In this document: positions 48,845 to 60,771 of the stretch, piece by piece
Position numbering within the stretch: position 1 is the first letter of the stretch
Layout: every line of letters begins with the position of its first letter
From: Phoenix dactylifera
Taxonomy: Eukaryota; Streptophyta; Magnoliopsida; Arecales; Arecaceae
DNA length: 64,000 nucleotides
NCBI RefSeq assembly: GCF_009389715.1
Contig: NC_052407.1
Location: forward strand, 7,784,475 to 7,848,474
Reading direction: 5' to 3'
Program-made: the position numbers and the translations under genes
The notes under the pieces: model-generated
Told to the model about the DNA's origin: nothing
What the model saw: the letters and a program-made list of their open reading frames with translations, nothing else
Databases searched by the model: none

Positions 48845-51800
48845 TTGGGTGAATAGCTATGGGGCACTAATCGGAGTCAATTGTACCGTAGGTCGGTGCT
48901 GGACATTGGCATGCTTTTGACATTGGTCGTATTTTCTTACAAACTGAGCTAAGGCTCTCCCCTCCTAATCGTTTCCATATATGTCCTAGTGGACTTCTTG
49001 GAGTGCGTATTTGGCTTTAGTAGGTTAGAGGCACCTGAGGTAGGGCAAGGTAAACGATCCTTTGTGTACTCAATCGTAGATCAGAGTGTTGTATGCAACC
49101 CAGTCTTTTAGCCTTTGGGCCTTCTTCGGATCTTCGGGGAGTCTTTCCTCTTTGAGGTAGTTGATGATAGGTCGAGTCTCACGCCAAGCTTTTAATGTGG
49201 GGGCCGGTCTTTTGCTTAGGCAATTTACGACTTGAAGAGGTCGAGTGGCATGTAAGGCCTTCGGCGCTGGGGTCAGTCTCCTCATCTTTGGATTGTAGTC
49301 CCAGATTAATTCCAAGTGGGCTTGGTTTTGAGGAAGCCCCAAGCGTCCCCAGGATTTCTCCTTTGTTGGGCCCCAAGTATCCTCGGGGTGATCCAAGTCA
49401 AATATGTTTGTCGCAGTCATCCGATCTGAACGATAGAAATACAACAATAAGATTTTTTATTAGAGATAAGTTTGGGCTACAATGGACCACATTAATAATA
49501 GGCGCGAGGGTGCCAGAGTTACAAGCCTATGGGATCGAAAAGCTGTTAAGATGCTTCGAAGCAGAGAATTCGAATTGGACAGCATATTATGTATTACTCC
49601 GTCAGGGCTGGTGAGTATGGGACTAGCTCTGCTACCCTTCGGGCTTGATGATCCGTCCACATGCAGAATCCACAGCTGTTCCACAGTCCTCTTTTTGAGG
49701 ATCTTAGTTACTTGAGGCACTTGAGAGCCTCGGTAAGTCTGCCAGCGATGGTCTTGATGATGCATGTTGTTGGATGATTGTTGATTTGTTCCGAGGAAGG
49801 TTGGTCAGAGGCTGGGGCAGGCACTTTTTAGTCCCGCAAAGGGCACACGTATTGGTCCAGTCATCTGTGCTAAATAAGTGCTTTGATTTCATCCTTGAGC
49901 TTAACGTACTCCTCAGTATTGTAGCCGTAGTCTCGATGGAAATAGTAGTACTTCTTCTGCCCTTTCTTGGCCGTCAGAACCTTTATTAGCTGTAGAGGGA
50001 CAGATAGCCTCGACCTTCGATTTTCATAAGAATTTAGGTCCTCGGGATAGGGAGAGGGGCTTACTTCTTAAACTTTTGAGGAGGGCTCTTAGTTCGTCGC
50101 AAGCCCCTCTCGTATCAAAGCAAGTCACTGCTCGACACTCTTCGCTCCTCGCATCCCTTTTTTCCTCCTCGTGGGGGTCTCTTGCTAGCAGACTCGCAAT
50201 CAGAGGCTATGGCTTTCTCTGCATTAACGTAGTTGTCGACTCGCGCTAGCATTTCCACGAAGTCGACGGAGAAGCGCTTTTCCAAGGAGAAGAGAAAGCT
50301 TGACGACCGCAGGCTGCTCTTCATAGCTGACATCATGACCAATTAATCTAGGTTGCGGACCTCCAAGGTCACCGCATTGAAGCGGCTAACATAGTCCCTA
50401 AAGGACTTTTTTTCCTCCTACTTGATATTGAGCAGCGTATCCTAGCTGCGACACCATCTTCAGTTGGAGACAAAATGGGTCTTGAAGAGGCAGGCGTGCT
50501 GCTCAAATGAGTGAATGGAATCGGGCCAAAGCCTTGAGAACCACAACCAAGCCACCTTGCGAAGGGTTGCGAAGAATGCTTTGCAAAGCATGGCGTCAGT
50601 GGCTCTGTGCAGCATTATGAGAGCCTTAAACCAAGTCATCATGATCCGCATGGTAAAAAGGGGCTTCGAGAAGAAGTTGAGGTCGTTGTTCACTCTTCAA
50701 GCATATCCCCTAAGGGCTTGAATTTGCTAGCCCATTTCCATGATTCTTCGATCGAGGTTGGTATCCTGTTGGGTTGGGGGCTCCATGCGGCAAGGAAGCG
50801 ATAGGGTCAGAGCAGAGTCCTTGCCAGAAAGAGGGCTTGGAGCACGCTGTTTTCTCTCTCGACCAATACTGCTTCGCTGGGTGTGCTAACTCTGAGGGGT
50901 CTGCTCTAAGTCTTGGCCTCGAGAGCGGTGGCTGATCAGGCGCATGCCGTGCGTTGGTGGTTGAAAGTGGTGGTTGGGCTAACAAATTTCGATCGGACTG
51001 GCTTTGATCGTGTCATTGTCTATTGCAGGCCTTAGATCGCCGCGGTCAGCACCTTGCAGCTATTAAGTGAGCACATTGTATTGCTCATTGTCCATAGGCA
51101 TGGCAGGTTGTTCCGGTGGAGTAGGTTCCAGACTCTGTAATGACCCTCGGGAGGCCAAAGCTCGGTGTTGCGAAGCATGCGATGCGCTGCGGGTTCCTTA
51201 TGGCTTCGTGCTGGTTGTCCCTCCTTTCGATGGATGTCGTTGTTGTTGGAGATTAGGGGCCCATCCTCTAGTCATTAACTTTGACTTCAGACTGAGGTGG
51301 GAGCACAGCTTGGAAGATTCTAAAGTCACTTGGAGGTGAGCTGAGCAAGTCGGGTGCTGAGCTCCTTCAAAAATGATCTGCAAAAAGTCTGCTTGTCGAA
51401 GAGTTCCAACGGAGGATCCTTCGATACCTGATTCAAAATAACGAGGCAACAATATGAAAAGAAGAGAGTTTTAGCAGAGTGTGGTCCCTCGGGCTGCCCT
51501 TTTATATAGGAGAGTCCATTTTGTCATTAATTGGCCTGATGTGGCGTGTAATGATGGCTAGATAATGGCCGATAGTACGGCCAAGACATAGGTGCCAGTC
51601 CGCATGGACGGCGGACAACATTGGTAGGGCGCAAGCTGTAGTGTTGCCATTACTACGGGTTGCTAGAGCTGTCGGTTATTGGGATTGTCAGTCCTTGTCG
51701 ATACGTGCTCATTATTTTCTTCGGCTGATGGCTTGTTGGCTGATTGGCTCCTCGGCCGGAACCGAGGTAGCTCACTTCGGTTGGTCGGTTGCTTGGCTGA

Positions 51801-51886
51801 GGCCGAGGTTGTTCTTGTCGTTTTACGTCTGAGGTAAAAGGAATAACTTTGGTCCAATGTCAAGGTGTTCAATATTTTTTCCAACA
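48845..51886 (-). mobile_element. Gypsy/Tat retrotransposon fossil with LTR, gag, RNase H and start of integrase
   Basis: Read leftward: an LTR from 51886 (TGTTGGAAAAAATATTGAAC) to about 51290 with a TATA-type promoter (TATATAAAAG, about 51503-51512); gag phrases at about 50800-49880 (DAMLCKAFFATLRKVAWLWF, KKYYYFHRDYGYNTEEYVKL); an RNase H phrase at about 49670 (LWILHVDGSSSPKG); and integrase-type phrases from about 49130 to 48845. Heavily broken with many interruptions, and no 3' LTR found. The LTR is the same family as that at 53630-54207. Confidence 0.78.
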
Positions 51887-52126
51887 GAAACCTTACTCCA
51901 TGTTTTGAAATTGTTAGTGTAAGTTGATTGCTAATTATCATGCATTAACTTGACAAGTATACTTAGCAATATAGACCAGGAGTCTCGACTCTGGTATCCT
52001 TTATTTCAGATTGCCATGGTGCTGACACCATGCCAGAATCGAACCAAAAGACAAACATGTCGCAATTACACCATTCTTCTGTTTAGAACAGTGCCAAACC
52101 AACACAAAATTAATCCCAATAAAACA

Positions 52127-52680
52127 TCATTCAACCAAGGGATCAGTAGACAGGAAACTATACATGACCACGTCTCTAGCCTTGTCCTTTATCATTATAT
52201 ACTTCCTCATCACCGCTTCCCTCTGGAACCCGGCCTTCTCTAGCACCCTGTGAGACCTTCTGTTTCCACGTCGGCGATGGCGTCGACCCTCTCCAAATGC
52301 GGCCACTGCTTGAAAATCATGGCCACTGCCTTCTTGACGGCTGCCGTAGTTATTCCCCGTCCCCAGTCATCATAGGCCAAGCCATAACCAATGTGCTTCT
52401 CATGGCCAGGTACCGGCCAGATGGAGACCGAGCCCACCGGCCGGTCCTCGATGCAGATGGCACGGCACCAAGGGTGTGGCATGATGAAGCTCTTGATGTA
52501 ATCCAAGGCCTCGTCCTTGGTGCTGCATGCTTCTTTTGTGGTGAAGCGCATCACACGGTCGTCAGATTGCCATCTCATGAGATCTTCCACATCCGAGAGC
52601 TTGAATGGGCGGAGGATGATATATGGAATTGGTTGTCTTCTCCTCCTCCACCAACTGGCTTGGTTGGGGGCCGGCGCCAC
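52127..52680 (-). pseudogene. p20-like GNAT acetyltransferase, frame-broken copy
   Basis: The frame from 52680 reads a RimJ/RimL-type GNAT: YIILRPFKLSDVEDLMRWQS, PVGSVSIWPVPG, then the acetyl-CoA-binding stretch YDDWGRGITTAAVKKA. After IADVE the frame changes near 52264 and stops at 52240. One base appears missing relative to the intact paralogue at 56113-56718. The other frame continues the family (HRVLEKAGFQREAVMRKYI, then DVVMYSFLSTDPLV) to a stop at 52127. The conserved tail implies recent loss, or a base-calling or assembly error. Without the tail the last strands of the GNAT fold would be missing. Confidence 0.85.
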
Positions 52681-53629
52681 TTTCCATTTGGCTGGAGCTT
52701 GGCCTGATTTGATGGGGAGTAGCTTTTTATGGACTGGAGGATGCGTCAGCGGTCAAATTCTCAGTTTGCGTGGCCGTAGGTTTTAAAGTTTAAAAATTAC
52801 AACTTGTTATTTGGATATTTCACCATGTAACGAGGAGTCAGATGCTGTCCTTGCACCCAAAGAATATATTAAAAAAAATGTTGCCCTCCTCAATGTTTAC
52901 CATTAGAACTATCTAGCAGAGTACGACTGTTTGCTGGTTTTTTTTTTTTTTTTTTTTGCTAGGATGGATGGATCATATCCAAAGAGCATGATGCATTCAA
53001 TAAAATCAAAAAATAGAATATCTCGAAGTGCCAAGAGCATCTTTCCATCTTCAGTCCACAGGATATTTTTGGAGTGACAAGCTACATATGCAGCCACCAA
53101 TCCGCAGTACTATTGGCTTCACGGTAAATATGTTTGGTCTGAAAAGGCCCTCCAACTTTTACCGTAACCCAAATATGTGTCGGAGTGCTTTTCTCCTATA
53201 ATATTTTCAACTTAGAAGATGTGGATCAGAAAAAGAGGATAAGACAACTACTATAGCAGTGAAGAATGGAAACATGGTGTCCTGCCAAAGAAATAAAACG
53301 AAACATGGTGGCCGCGACCGTTGACTAGGTAAAACCAAGCTTGCGATTTGAGTAACAAACTTCGTTACTTGGGGAACAAGTAGTAGCTCTATAACGACCA
53401 TTCTCTTTTGGCCGCCAAGCCATTTATCAGTGCAAGTTTCACATTGTTTACCTAAACCACTAGGCACTAGTTACTCCAACTGAGAATCATTATGAATTGA
53501 ATCAGGTTGAAGATACGTAGCATCGTACAAGAACTAAAAACTGAATTGATACATTTGATTTCCTTCAATCTAATTGACACAAGAACAAAAAAATTGAGAT
53601 ATGAATCCAAATCTTTATTGCCGGCATTG
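52681..53629. other. Spacer between the broken GNAT copy and a Gypsy LTR
   Basis: Poly-T tract at about 52939-52957. No gene recognised. The left part should hold the promoter of the GNAT copy. Confidence 0.45.
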
Positions 53630-54682
53630 CTGCTGAATTCGGACCAAGGTGGGAGTGTAGCTCAGACGATTCTAAGGTCGGTTGGAGACGAGTCGAGCAG
53701 GGGTAGATCTCCTCCAAAAGTGGTCTGTAAGAAGTCCGTTTGCCGGAGAGTTTCCGGCGGAGATCCTACGATGCCTAAGTCAGAATAACGAGGCAAAAAT
53801 ATAGAAGGTAGAGATTTAGCAGAGTATGGCTCTATGAGTGATATATCGCGTACCTGAAGTCCTCTAAGCTGCCTCTTTATATAGGAGAGTGTATTTTGTC
53901 GTTACTTGATCTGATGTGGCGTGCAATGATGGCTAGATAAGGCGTGGGTGTTAGTCTGCATAGGCGGCGAGCAGCGTTGGTGTGATACAGGCCGTGGTGC
54001 TGCCACGTCAACGGACTACCAAAGCAGTTGGTTGTTAGGACTGTCAGTCCTTGTCAACACGTGTTGCTTGTTCTCTTCGGCTGATGGAAGTCGATCATCT
54101 CGGTTGGTTGGCTGCTCGGATGGGGCCGAAGTTGTTCTCCTCGGTTCATGTTCGAGGTCAAGAGGGTAAGTCTGACTCGAGGTCGAGGTGTCCAATATGT
54201 CTCCCAATACTTGGCCCCCACTTCTGAGGCTGAACTGCATCTCAGCTCGGGCAGTGGAAGTCGAGTCCCCACTTCGATCGAGGGAGAGGCTTTTGTTGTG
54301 GGTAATAAATGCGTTGATTAGTCTTCTTGAAGCATCGTCATATCCGGGTTGTTTCAAGGCATCATCATTGCAGGGTTTCAAGGCGTCATTATTGCAGCAA
54401 TCCTGATGAATCATCGCGCTGTATCTCGAGCTAACACGTGGCTTAATCTACCCAAGTAGTGAAAAAGGCGCTTCGATTAGAGCCTTCTACATCTTATATA
54501 AGGGTGTCTCCATCCTTCAGCCTCTACTTCTTTCGTCGCTCGCTCCTTTACTCAAGTGCTCTAGTGTTCAGGCTCCTGGGTGGTGCTTCGGCGAAGTCTT
54601 TCCTTCCTTCGGCACCAACATCCTCCATGCCTCTCCATTTTTGGTGGATTTTCGCTCCTTGGTCGCTCGACTAAGGCTGCAA
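53630..54682 (-). mobile_element. Gypsy/Tat fossil: 3' LTR, polypurine tract and antisense-promoter remnant
   Basis: An LTR of about 580 bp (about 53630-54207) is alignable with the LTR at 51290-51886 over most of its length. To its right, on the minus strand, a purine tract AAGTGGGGGCCAAG directly precedes the LTR start, so this is a 3' LTR whose internal side faces right. Next to it, on the plus strand, a TATA-like TTATATAAG (54494-54502) is followed by a CT-rich leader. This matches the arrangement beside the 3' LTR of the element at 57777-64000. The remainder of this copy is gone. Boundaries are approximate. Confidence 0.62.
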
Positions 54683-55526
54683 ATGGGTTGGGTTGACCCA
54701 TGACCTTTCTCGACCCGCTTAGATCCGATCCAACCCATTTTGGAGGACCCATGGGGCTAGGTTAGGTTAATTGGATCTGTTCCATTTTTCGGGTCGAGTC
54801 TTGGTTTACTAAATTTAGATTCGACCTGATCTGACCCGATCCGTTTGAAATTTTGGACAATTATGGATTTCCAACCCTACGACCTGACCTGACTCAAACT
54901 AAACCCGATAAACTATTTGGGCCTGAAAAGGCATAAATTCATGTTGTTCTCTAAGTTATGCCTTATGACTGATGTGCATGTCCTGTATATAAGTAGTATT
55001 TTGCATCTTCAGTTTACAGCTCCAATTCAAAATATAGAATGATTCATGCAGTTTCATTGCTTGGTTTTGAAGGCTTATTAAAGAATAATAATCATTTGTA
55101 GCAACAAAGTAACAACTAGGCCTCGAAAATGCCTAAGTATGAAGACATAGGTTGTTCCCCAAATAATTGATTTAATAAGTGTTGCATGCTGTTTTTTTAG
55201 CCAGTTAACTTTATCTGGTTTGTAGTTTTTTGTCCTTCAATATCTAAAAGAAAAGTCATTGAAGCTGCTTTCTGTTCAGTCATACTCTTTCAGATTTATT
55301 TGGACCTGACTCGACCCCGAATTTTTTGGATTGGGACTGAGTTATATGTGGACCGAGTCTGACCCGAATGACCTGTTGGGTCAGAAATTTTAACAATGGA
55401 TTCGACCCAACTCGATCCAATTTTCTATTGGATTGGGTCTAGGTCCAGTATTAAGATTCGAACATGACACCGATTTGGGTTGGGAACACTCATAATGCGG
55501 TCCGACCCAATCCAATTGCACTCCTA
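54674..55526. repeat. GGGTTGGGT-rich dispersed element, probably inverted-repeat MITE
   Basis: The outer ends read alike on opposite strands: AGGCTGCAAATGGGTTGGGT at the left, AGGAGTGCAATTGGATTGGG at the right. Both halves are dense in GACCCGA and GGGTCGG words. The phrase GGTTTACTAAATTxxxATTC and its surroundings recur at 56880-57110. The target duplication is not convincing. Confidence 0.5.
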
Positions 55527-56112
55527 TGCTCAATCCTTCTCCTTGTCTTCTCCCTTGCTGTCTTGCACTCTTCTTCATTTTTTTTTAATTTTTTTTATTT
55601 CTCCCACCATAAGCAATAGTAAGGCTGACGCCTCGAAGAAAGCCGGCCGGTAGACCATTCTCCCCAGACTCGGCAGCCGTTACCTTTGGTTGTGTCTGAC
55701 GTCCAGTAGGGCCCGGACCGCCAGACGTAGAGATGGAGCTCGTCCAAACGGAGTATTTTGTTGCCGGTTGGGTTGCAAAAGCTCGTTCGGACAATTTGTC
55801 GAACAGGAGGGATGCGGCTATGGCTGCCCCCCAGCAAGAATATAAAAGCGAGCAACAAAAACAGGTTTCGAGATTTTTTTCTTCTTTCTTTCAATTATTT
55901 TTAAAAGTAACATCGCTACAGCATCAGATATCCGAATCAACCATACGGCCGTTTACAGCATAGGATCGAGGTTCTTAAAAATAACTTTGCCTGAAATCGC
56001 CAGCAACCGACTTATCTTATCCAAAACAAAACTAGACAAAAGTAGAAGGTGCATCAAAGATTATAGTGGGAAACTGTAGGAATAACGACGCCCAGAATAT
56101 CAGCACCATGGA

Positions 56113-56718
56113 TTACCCAACCAAGGGGTCAGTGGATATGAAGCTATACATCACCATGTCCCTAATACTTCCTTTAAGAATCGCATACTTTCGGAGCACT
56201 CCCTCCTTATGAAAGCCAACCTTCTGCAACACCCTCTGGGATGCCTTGTTGTCCACGTCCACCAAGGCACTCACCCTCTCCAGTCCTTCCACCTCCTTAA
56301 ATATGGAGCCCACCACCAGCCTCACCGCCGCCGTCACAATCCCCTTCCCCCAGTACTCGGACCCCAGCACGTACCCGAGCTCGCCCCGGAACCGCTCCTC
56401 GCCGGAGCCCAAGCTGACGGAGATGGCCCCCACGGGGCGGCCGCCGACGCAGATAGAGCGGAACCAGGGGTGGGGCAGCACCGTCTCCTTCACGTACTTG
56501 AGGAGGTCATCCTTGTTAGTGTAAGTGTCCCAGGTGCAGAATTTGCTCACCTTGTCGTCGGAAGCCCACACCATGAAATCGTCCACGTCCGAGAGGACGA
56601 AAGGGCGGAGGGAGATCTGCGGCGTCGCCTTCTCGCTTTCCTCCGTGTTCACCTCTCGTTCCATTGTGGGTGATTGCCGCACCAGAGGAGGACCTGTTTT
56701 TTTCTTTCCCAGGGACAA
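56113..56718 (-). CDS. p20-like GNAT N-acetyltransferase, intact
   Basis: A 201-residue open frame. After a short polar N-terminus the GNAT domain (Acetyltransf_3, RimJ/RimL type) spans about 34-197: ISLRPFVLSDVDDFMVWASD, RPVGAISVSLGSGEERFRGE, the CoA-binding motif EYWGKGIVTAAVR (121-133) and the tail ASQRVLQKVGFHKEGVLRKY. Proteins of this type move an acetyl group from acetyl-CoA to an amino group. In plants they are usually named after Bacillus p20, and their substrates are unknown. Translation could instead start at Met19, where the paralogue similarity begins. It is a near-tandem duplicate of the broken copy 3.4 kb to the left, same strand. Confidence 0.9.
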   Translation of the reverse strand: MSLGKKKTGPPLVRQSPTMEREVNTEESEKATPQISLRPFVLSDVDDFMVWASDDKVSKFCTWDTYTNKDDLLKYVKETVLPHPWFRSICVGGRPVGAISVSLGSGEERFRGELGYVLGSEYWGKGIVTAAVRLVVGSIFKEVEGLERVSALVDVDNKASQRVLQKVGFHKEGVLRKYAILKGSIRDMVMYSFISTDPLVG

Positions 56719-56879
56719 GTCTTCCTCAAGTTTTTATGTGATCCTCGGAAGCCTCCATACGGTCCCCACTTCGGCAAGCCAGCCGCCTCGTTTGACGGTT
56801 TCTCTCGTCATTATCCTTCGGGGTGTCATGTGCATCCAACACGATTTGACCTTACTCTCCCAAGGCCACTATAGCCCTA

Positions 56880-57110
56880 AATGGACCGGTTCGACCGATG
56901 GCCGAATCCAAATCGGCCTATCAGATTCGATCCAACCTAATTTAAAAAATTCATGAGACTGGATTGGATTCTAAAATTGAATCCGTTTTATTTTCTGAGT
57001 CAAATTTGGGTTTACTAAATTCTAATCCGGCCCGACCTCTTCTATTTAATTTTTAGAACAATTTTGGATTTTCTATTCTACGACCCGACCTGTCCCGACC
57101 GAATCCAAAA
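56880..57110. repeat. Second copy of the GACCCGA-rich dispersed repeat
   Basis: Shares GGGTTTACTAAATTCTAAT, a TTTTGGATTTTCxATTCTAC phrase and CGACCCGACCTG with 54780-54900, in the same orientation. Ends not resolved. Confidence 0.55.
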
Positions 57111-57776
57111 GGTATATGAGCTTAGATTTGGGATGACTACGTTTTAGTGTAAACTAGCCACCCTATAATGCAGTTTTTTAAGTAGATTTCAGAAAAAATT
57201 GGGAGGAAAATATTTGGCCATTGAGCAACATAAAGAATATATAAACACATCCCTCTCTCTCTCTATATATACATGTATACTTATATATCTATACACATAT
57301 GTACTTATGTACAGTTTCGTTATTCATCATTTCTCCTTCGTTGGTTGGGTTGGAAAGAAGCATGCATTCTTTTTTTTGAAGGAAACTCATGAAGGTTCCT
57401 ACAATTTAAAACAAAAAGGAGAAAAAAAAGATAATCAAAGGAGTAAAAAAATTGAACTAATGATAATTAATTACAATTATTATGATAAAAAAGGATTAGT
57501 ATCAAAAATAAATTACTTATCGTAGGTAATGTATTTTCTTAGGAGTTTTATCTTTAAAAAGTTCGGTACAAATGCATTTCTTGGGAGTTGAAATAATAGC
57601 TTTCTTTGGAGCTTGAGAGGAAGAAAGTCCATCACCAAAAGTCTGCCATAGATTAGGTGCTTGTATTTTTTACAAAATTCAAGAAAAAAGAAGAAGAAAC
57701 GTAATGTTACCATTGTATGGGAGGTTGATCGTTTCTTCTATATTGGTCATGACAGAAATTATTTTCATGCATTGAT
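57111..57776. other. AT-rich spacer before a Gypsy LTR
   Basis: Short CT and TA runs at about 57251-57275. No gene recognised; the open frames at 57199-57525 and 57513-57713 are low-complexity. Confidence 0.45.
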
Positions 57777-58477
57777 TGTTGAGTGAACTAGGCGTTTGGA
57801 GAGACCATAAGCTTTAATTGTTGCGTAAGCTGAATGTCTGGAGAGACCGTTCGTATCGATTGTTGGCAAGGACACGGCACGATTCGTGGGAGAACACGAT
57901 AATGGTGATCTACCGCCCGGATGCTTCCTAGTCGGAGGAGCCGCTTGGGCATTTTCAAGCCCTTAAGTCGGGATCCATTCGGCCGCCCCTTGCTCGGGGG
58001 GGTGCCCGGTCGCCTCCTGCTCGGAGGGGGGCGCCCGATCGCCTCCTGCTCGGAGGGGGCGCTCGGTCGCCTCTTGCTCGGAGGCTTGGTTGCCTCCTGC
58101 TCGGACACAATTCTTTTTTCCCCAACACTACCCCCCAACTTTCGAGCTCGAGCTGCTCGCAGGCTCGAGCGCGGGAAGTAGTTAAAGTGGATTAAAGGGA
58201 GGAATTTTGAATTATCGCGCGCTTCGAGACACTTTAATGGGAGTAGGTGGACGACGTCCCTTCTTTTCCGAAGTGTCTCATCATTAGTACCTCCCGTTTT
58301 TCCAAATATTTTTGCGTTGTGAGCTCATGATGGGGCTACACGATCCGACGAGGCGTCTCCTTCTCCAAAGCGTCGGTCCGAATTGAATGCTGCGCCTTAA
58401 CTCCCTGGGTTGACACGTGTCGTGATCTGGACAGGGAGGAGCGTTCTGCCGAGTGGATCTGAGTCATTGGAGGGGTC

Positions 58478-60771
58478 TATATATAAACCCCTCCTTGGCA
58501 TCCTCGATTTCTCTCCCATTGTCTTCTTCTTCCTTCCATCTCCTTCCTAGTCCGAAGCGGCCGATCTTCCATTACCTCCGACGAACTCCCACATGTGTCC
58601 CTCTTTCATCTGCTCGGAACCCCTTTTTTCTTCCCTCTTCCTCTTTCTTTTTCTTAATGGGTCCTGGTCCGACTGAAATCGGGTCCACGATGAGTGAGTT
58701 AGAGGTTGAGATGGTCGAGGAGTGGTTCTTTCCTCGGCGAGGGTTCCGTTTGGAACCCGCTGGGTTGGGGGATCGGGTAACGAACCCCCCCTAAGGTCGG
58801 ATCGGAGTGTATTTGGAGGCACTCTGGGCCGGCCTACACTTTTCCTTCCATGGGTTCCTGAACGAGTTGCTCGGGGAGTACCAACTCGTCTCGGCGCAAC
58901 TTGCTCCAAACGCATGGAGGACGATCATCGGGTTCCTGTCGTTGTGCATAGCGTACGAGATCCCGTCTTTCGTGAATGTCTTCCGGCGGCTCTTCATGTT
59001 GAAGTCCAGCCCGGGAGACGGGGAGTGGCTTTATATCGCCCTTCGGGCGGGTCGGCCGCTCTTCCAGGACGCTCCGATGTCTATTCACGCCTGGAAGAAA
59101 AAGTTCTTTTTGGGTTCCGAGCGATCGTGGGGGTTTGACCCTAGGTGGAGGCAGAGCCGGCTCAGATCCGCCAACAAACTCCCCAGGCTTTCTGTACGCA
59201 AGCAGGGGATCCTTAACACCGTTCGCGGCCTCGGGGATGGTATTCTTCTGAGCAGCCTCGTGAGCGAGGACGCTCTGGTCAATGTCGGTCTGAGCTTGGC
59301 GCGTCCTCAGGATAAGGATAGTAATAGAAAGGTTTCCTTTTTCTTTTTCTCCGTAATATTTTGCGAATTTATCTTGCTCGTCCTTGCAGACATTGCGAAG
59401 ATGGTGACCAAGAGCGAAGTTTTGTACGCTCGGTTCCGAAAGAGGGCTGCCGAGCTCGGAGGAGAACCGCTCGAGCCCAAGAAGAAGGCAAAGGTCTCGG
59501 CTGACGGGGCCGCCGAGAAGAGCGCCCTCTGGATCGGGTCCTCTGAAGCTGCTCGGAGGGAAGGCTCGAGCTCCGAGCCCGGGAGCTCAGCGGGAACTGC
59601 TATGGCGCTTGCATGCCCGGCGCCAATCTCGCAAGTCCCCCCTCAGCCGCCCCTCCGACCCGAATGCCCGGCATCCGAGCCGGGCAGCAGCCGAGGGGCT
59701 GTGAGGCCGCCCTCGCTGAAGGCGACAAGGCCCAGCCTCTCCGACTGCCGAAGAATGAGGGCCAACAAGAGAGGCGGCCCTACGCTCCGGAATGGACGGT
59801 GTGCGAGGGCGACTCAGCCCTCAAGAATGTTGAGACGACCCGGCAGATCTTCCGCGTTGCGCTCCTTCCAGCCGATAGGGCAAAAATTCAGGCTATGAGC
59901 CTGAATAATTTTTTGGAGTCAACTCGCCTCTCCGCTATTCGGGTAGGTCTTCATTATTTGCTGTTATTTATTCCTTACGCTTTTAGGTTTTATACCGTAA
60001 TTTTATCCTCGGCCTAATTTCTATCTTGGTTGCAGCACCTCCACGAAATCGAGACACTGATCGCGCTCGGGCAGATTACAAAGAACGAGCTCGTCGGAGT
60101 TCTCGGGCACTAGAAGAGGCCGACAGAAGGCTGGTGGAGCTCGAGCTCCACAAGAAGGAGCTCTTGCTTCGAGTGGGCGCCACTGAGGACGAAGTCAAGC
60201 TCCTATCCATGGCGCTCGAGGAGGAGAAGGCCGCTCATACTCTGGCTAGATCAGAGTTGCGGGCCGCCGAGGCTCGTCTGGCCGAGGCGCAATCTCTGCT
60301 CGCCATCCGCGAGCAGAGAGTAAAGGAAGCGGAGCAGAAGGCCGAGCAGCTCGAAGCACGGGAGAAAGAGGCCCAGGAGTGGGCTCAGAATGCCGTCCGG
60401 CTCTTTCGAGAATCGGAAGAGTTTCAAGAGCTGCTCGAGGAGGAAGCCGTAAACGGCCTTATCCAAGGGTTCAACGATTTCCGCAATCAACTGTGCCAGC
60501 TCTGCCCCGATTTTGATCTCAATCTACTTCAGCCCGGAGCTGGAGTCGAAGGCCTCGGGGCGAGGTCGGACTAGACGACCGGAGAGGCAGCTCCGGAGGC
60601 TCCCACGGAAGAAGCTGCTCGGGGAACCGCTCCCGAGGTCGCGGCTGAAAGCTCCGAAGGCGGTGAGGTTGGGGCTACTGCCGAAGGGGATCCGGCGGTC
60701 GAAGTCATCGAGGGCATCGAAGTCGAGCCCGGGGAGATCTCGGCTGGAGATGCCACGGCAGCCACCTCTTA
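58478..60771 (+). mobile_element. Antisense additional ORF region of the Tat element, with its own TATA box
   Basis: TATATATAAA at 58478-58487 is followed by a CT-rich leader and, from about 58658, by coding-like sequence facing opposite to pol. Around 58810-59100 it reads like the plant 'putative gypsy type transposon' domain (PF04195): GLHFSFHGFLNELLGEYQLV, LAPNAWRTIIGFLSLCIAYE. Low-complexity and coiled-coil parts follow (about 60026-60574, rich in Glu, Ala, Leu and Arg), and an acidic tail ends near 60771. Probable introns lie near 59330-59390 and 59945-60035. Such antisense extra ORFs are known from Tat-lineage elements; their role is unknown. This copy is broken. Confidence 0.7.

Noticed and set aside
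52297-52786. Plus-strand open frames of 136 and 89 codons
   Set aside because: Antisense shadows of the broken GNAT copy; no recognised family.
53651-53672. tRNA-like box A phrase (GTGTAGCTCAGACG)
   Set aside because: No matching box B or cloverleaf; the sequence is part of a Gypsy LTR and aligns with the other LTR copy.
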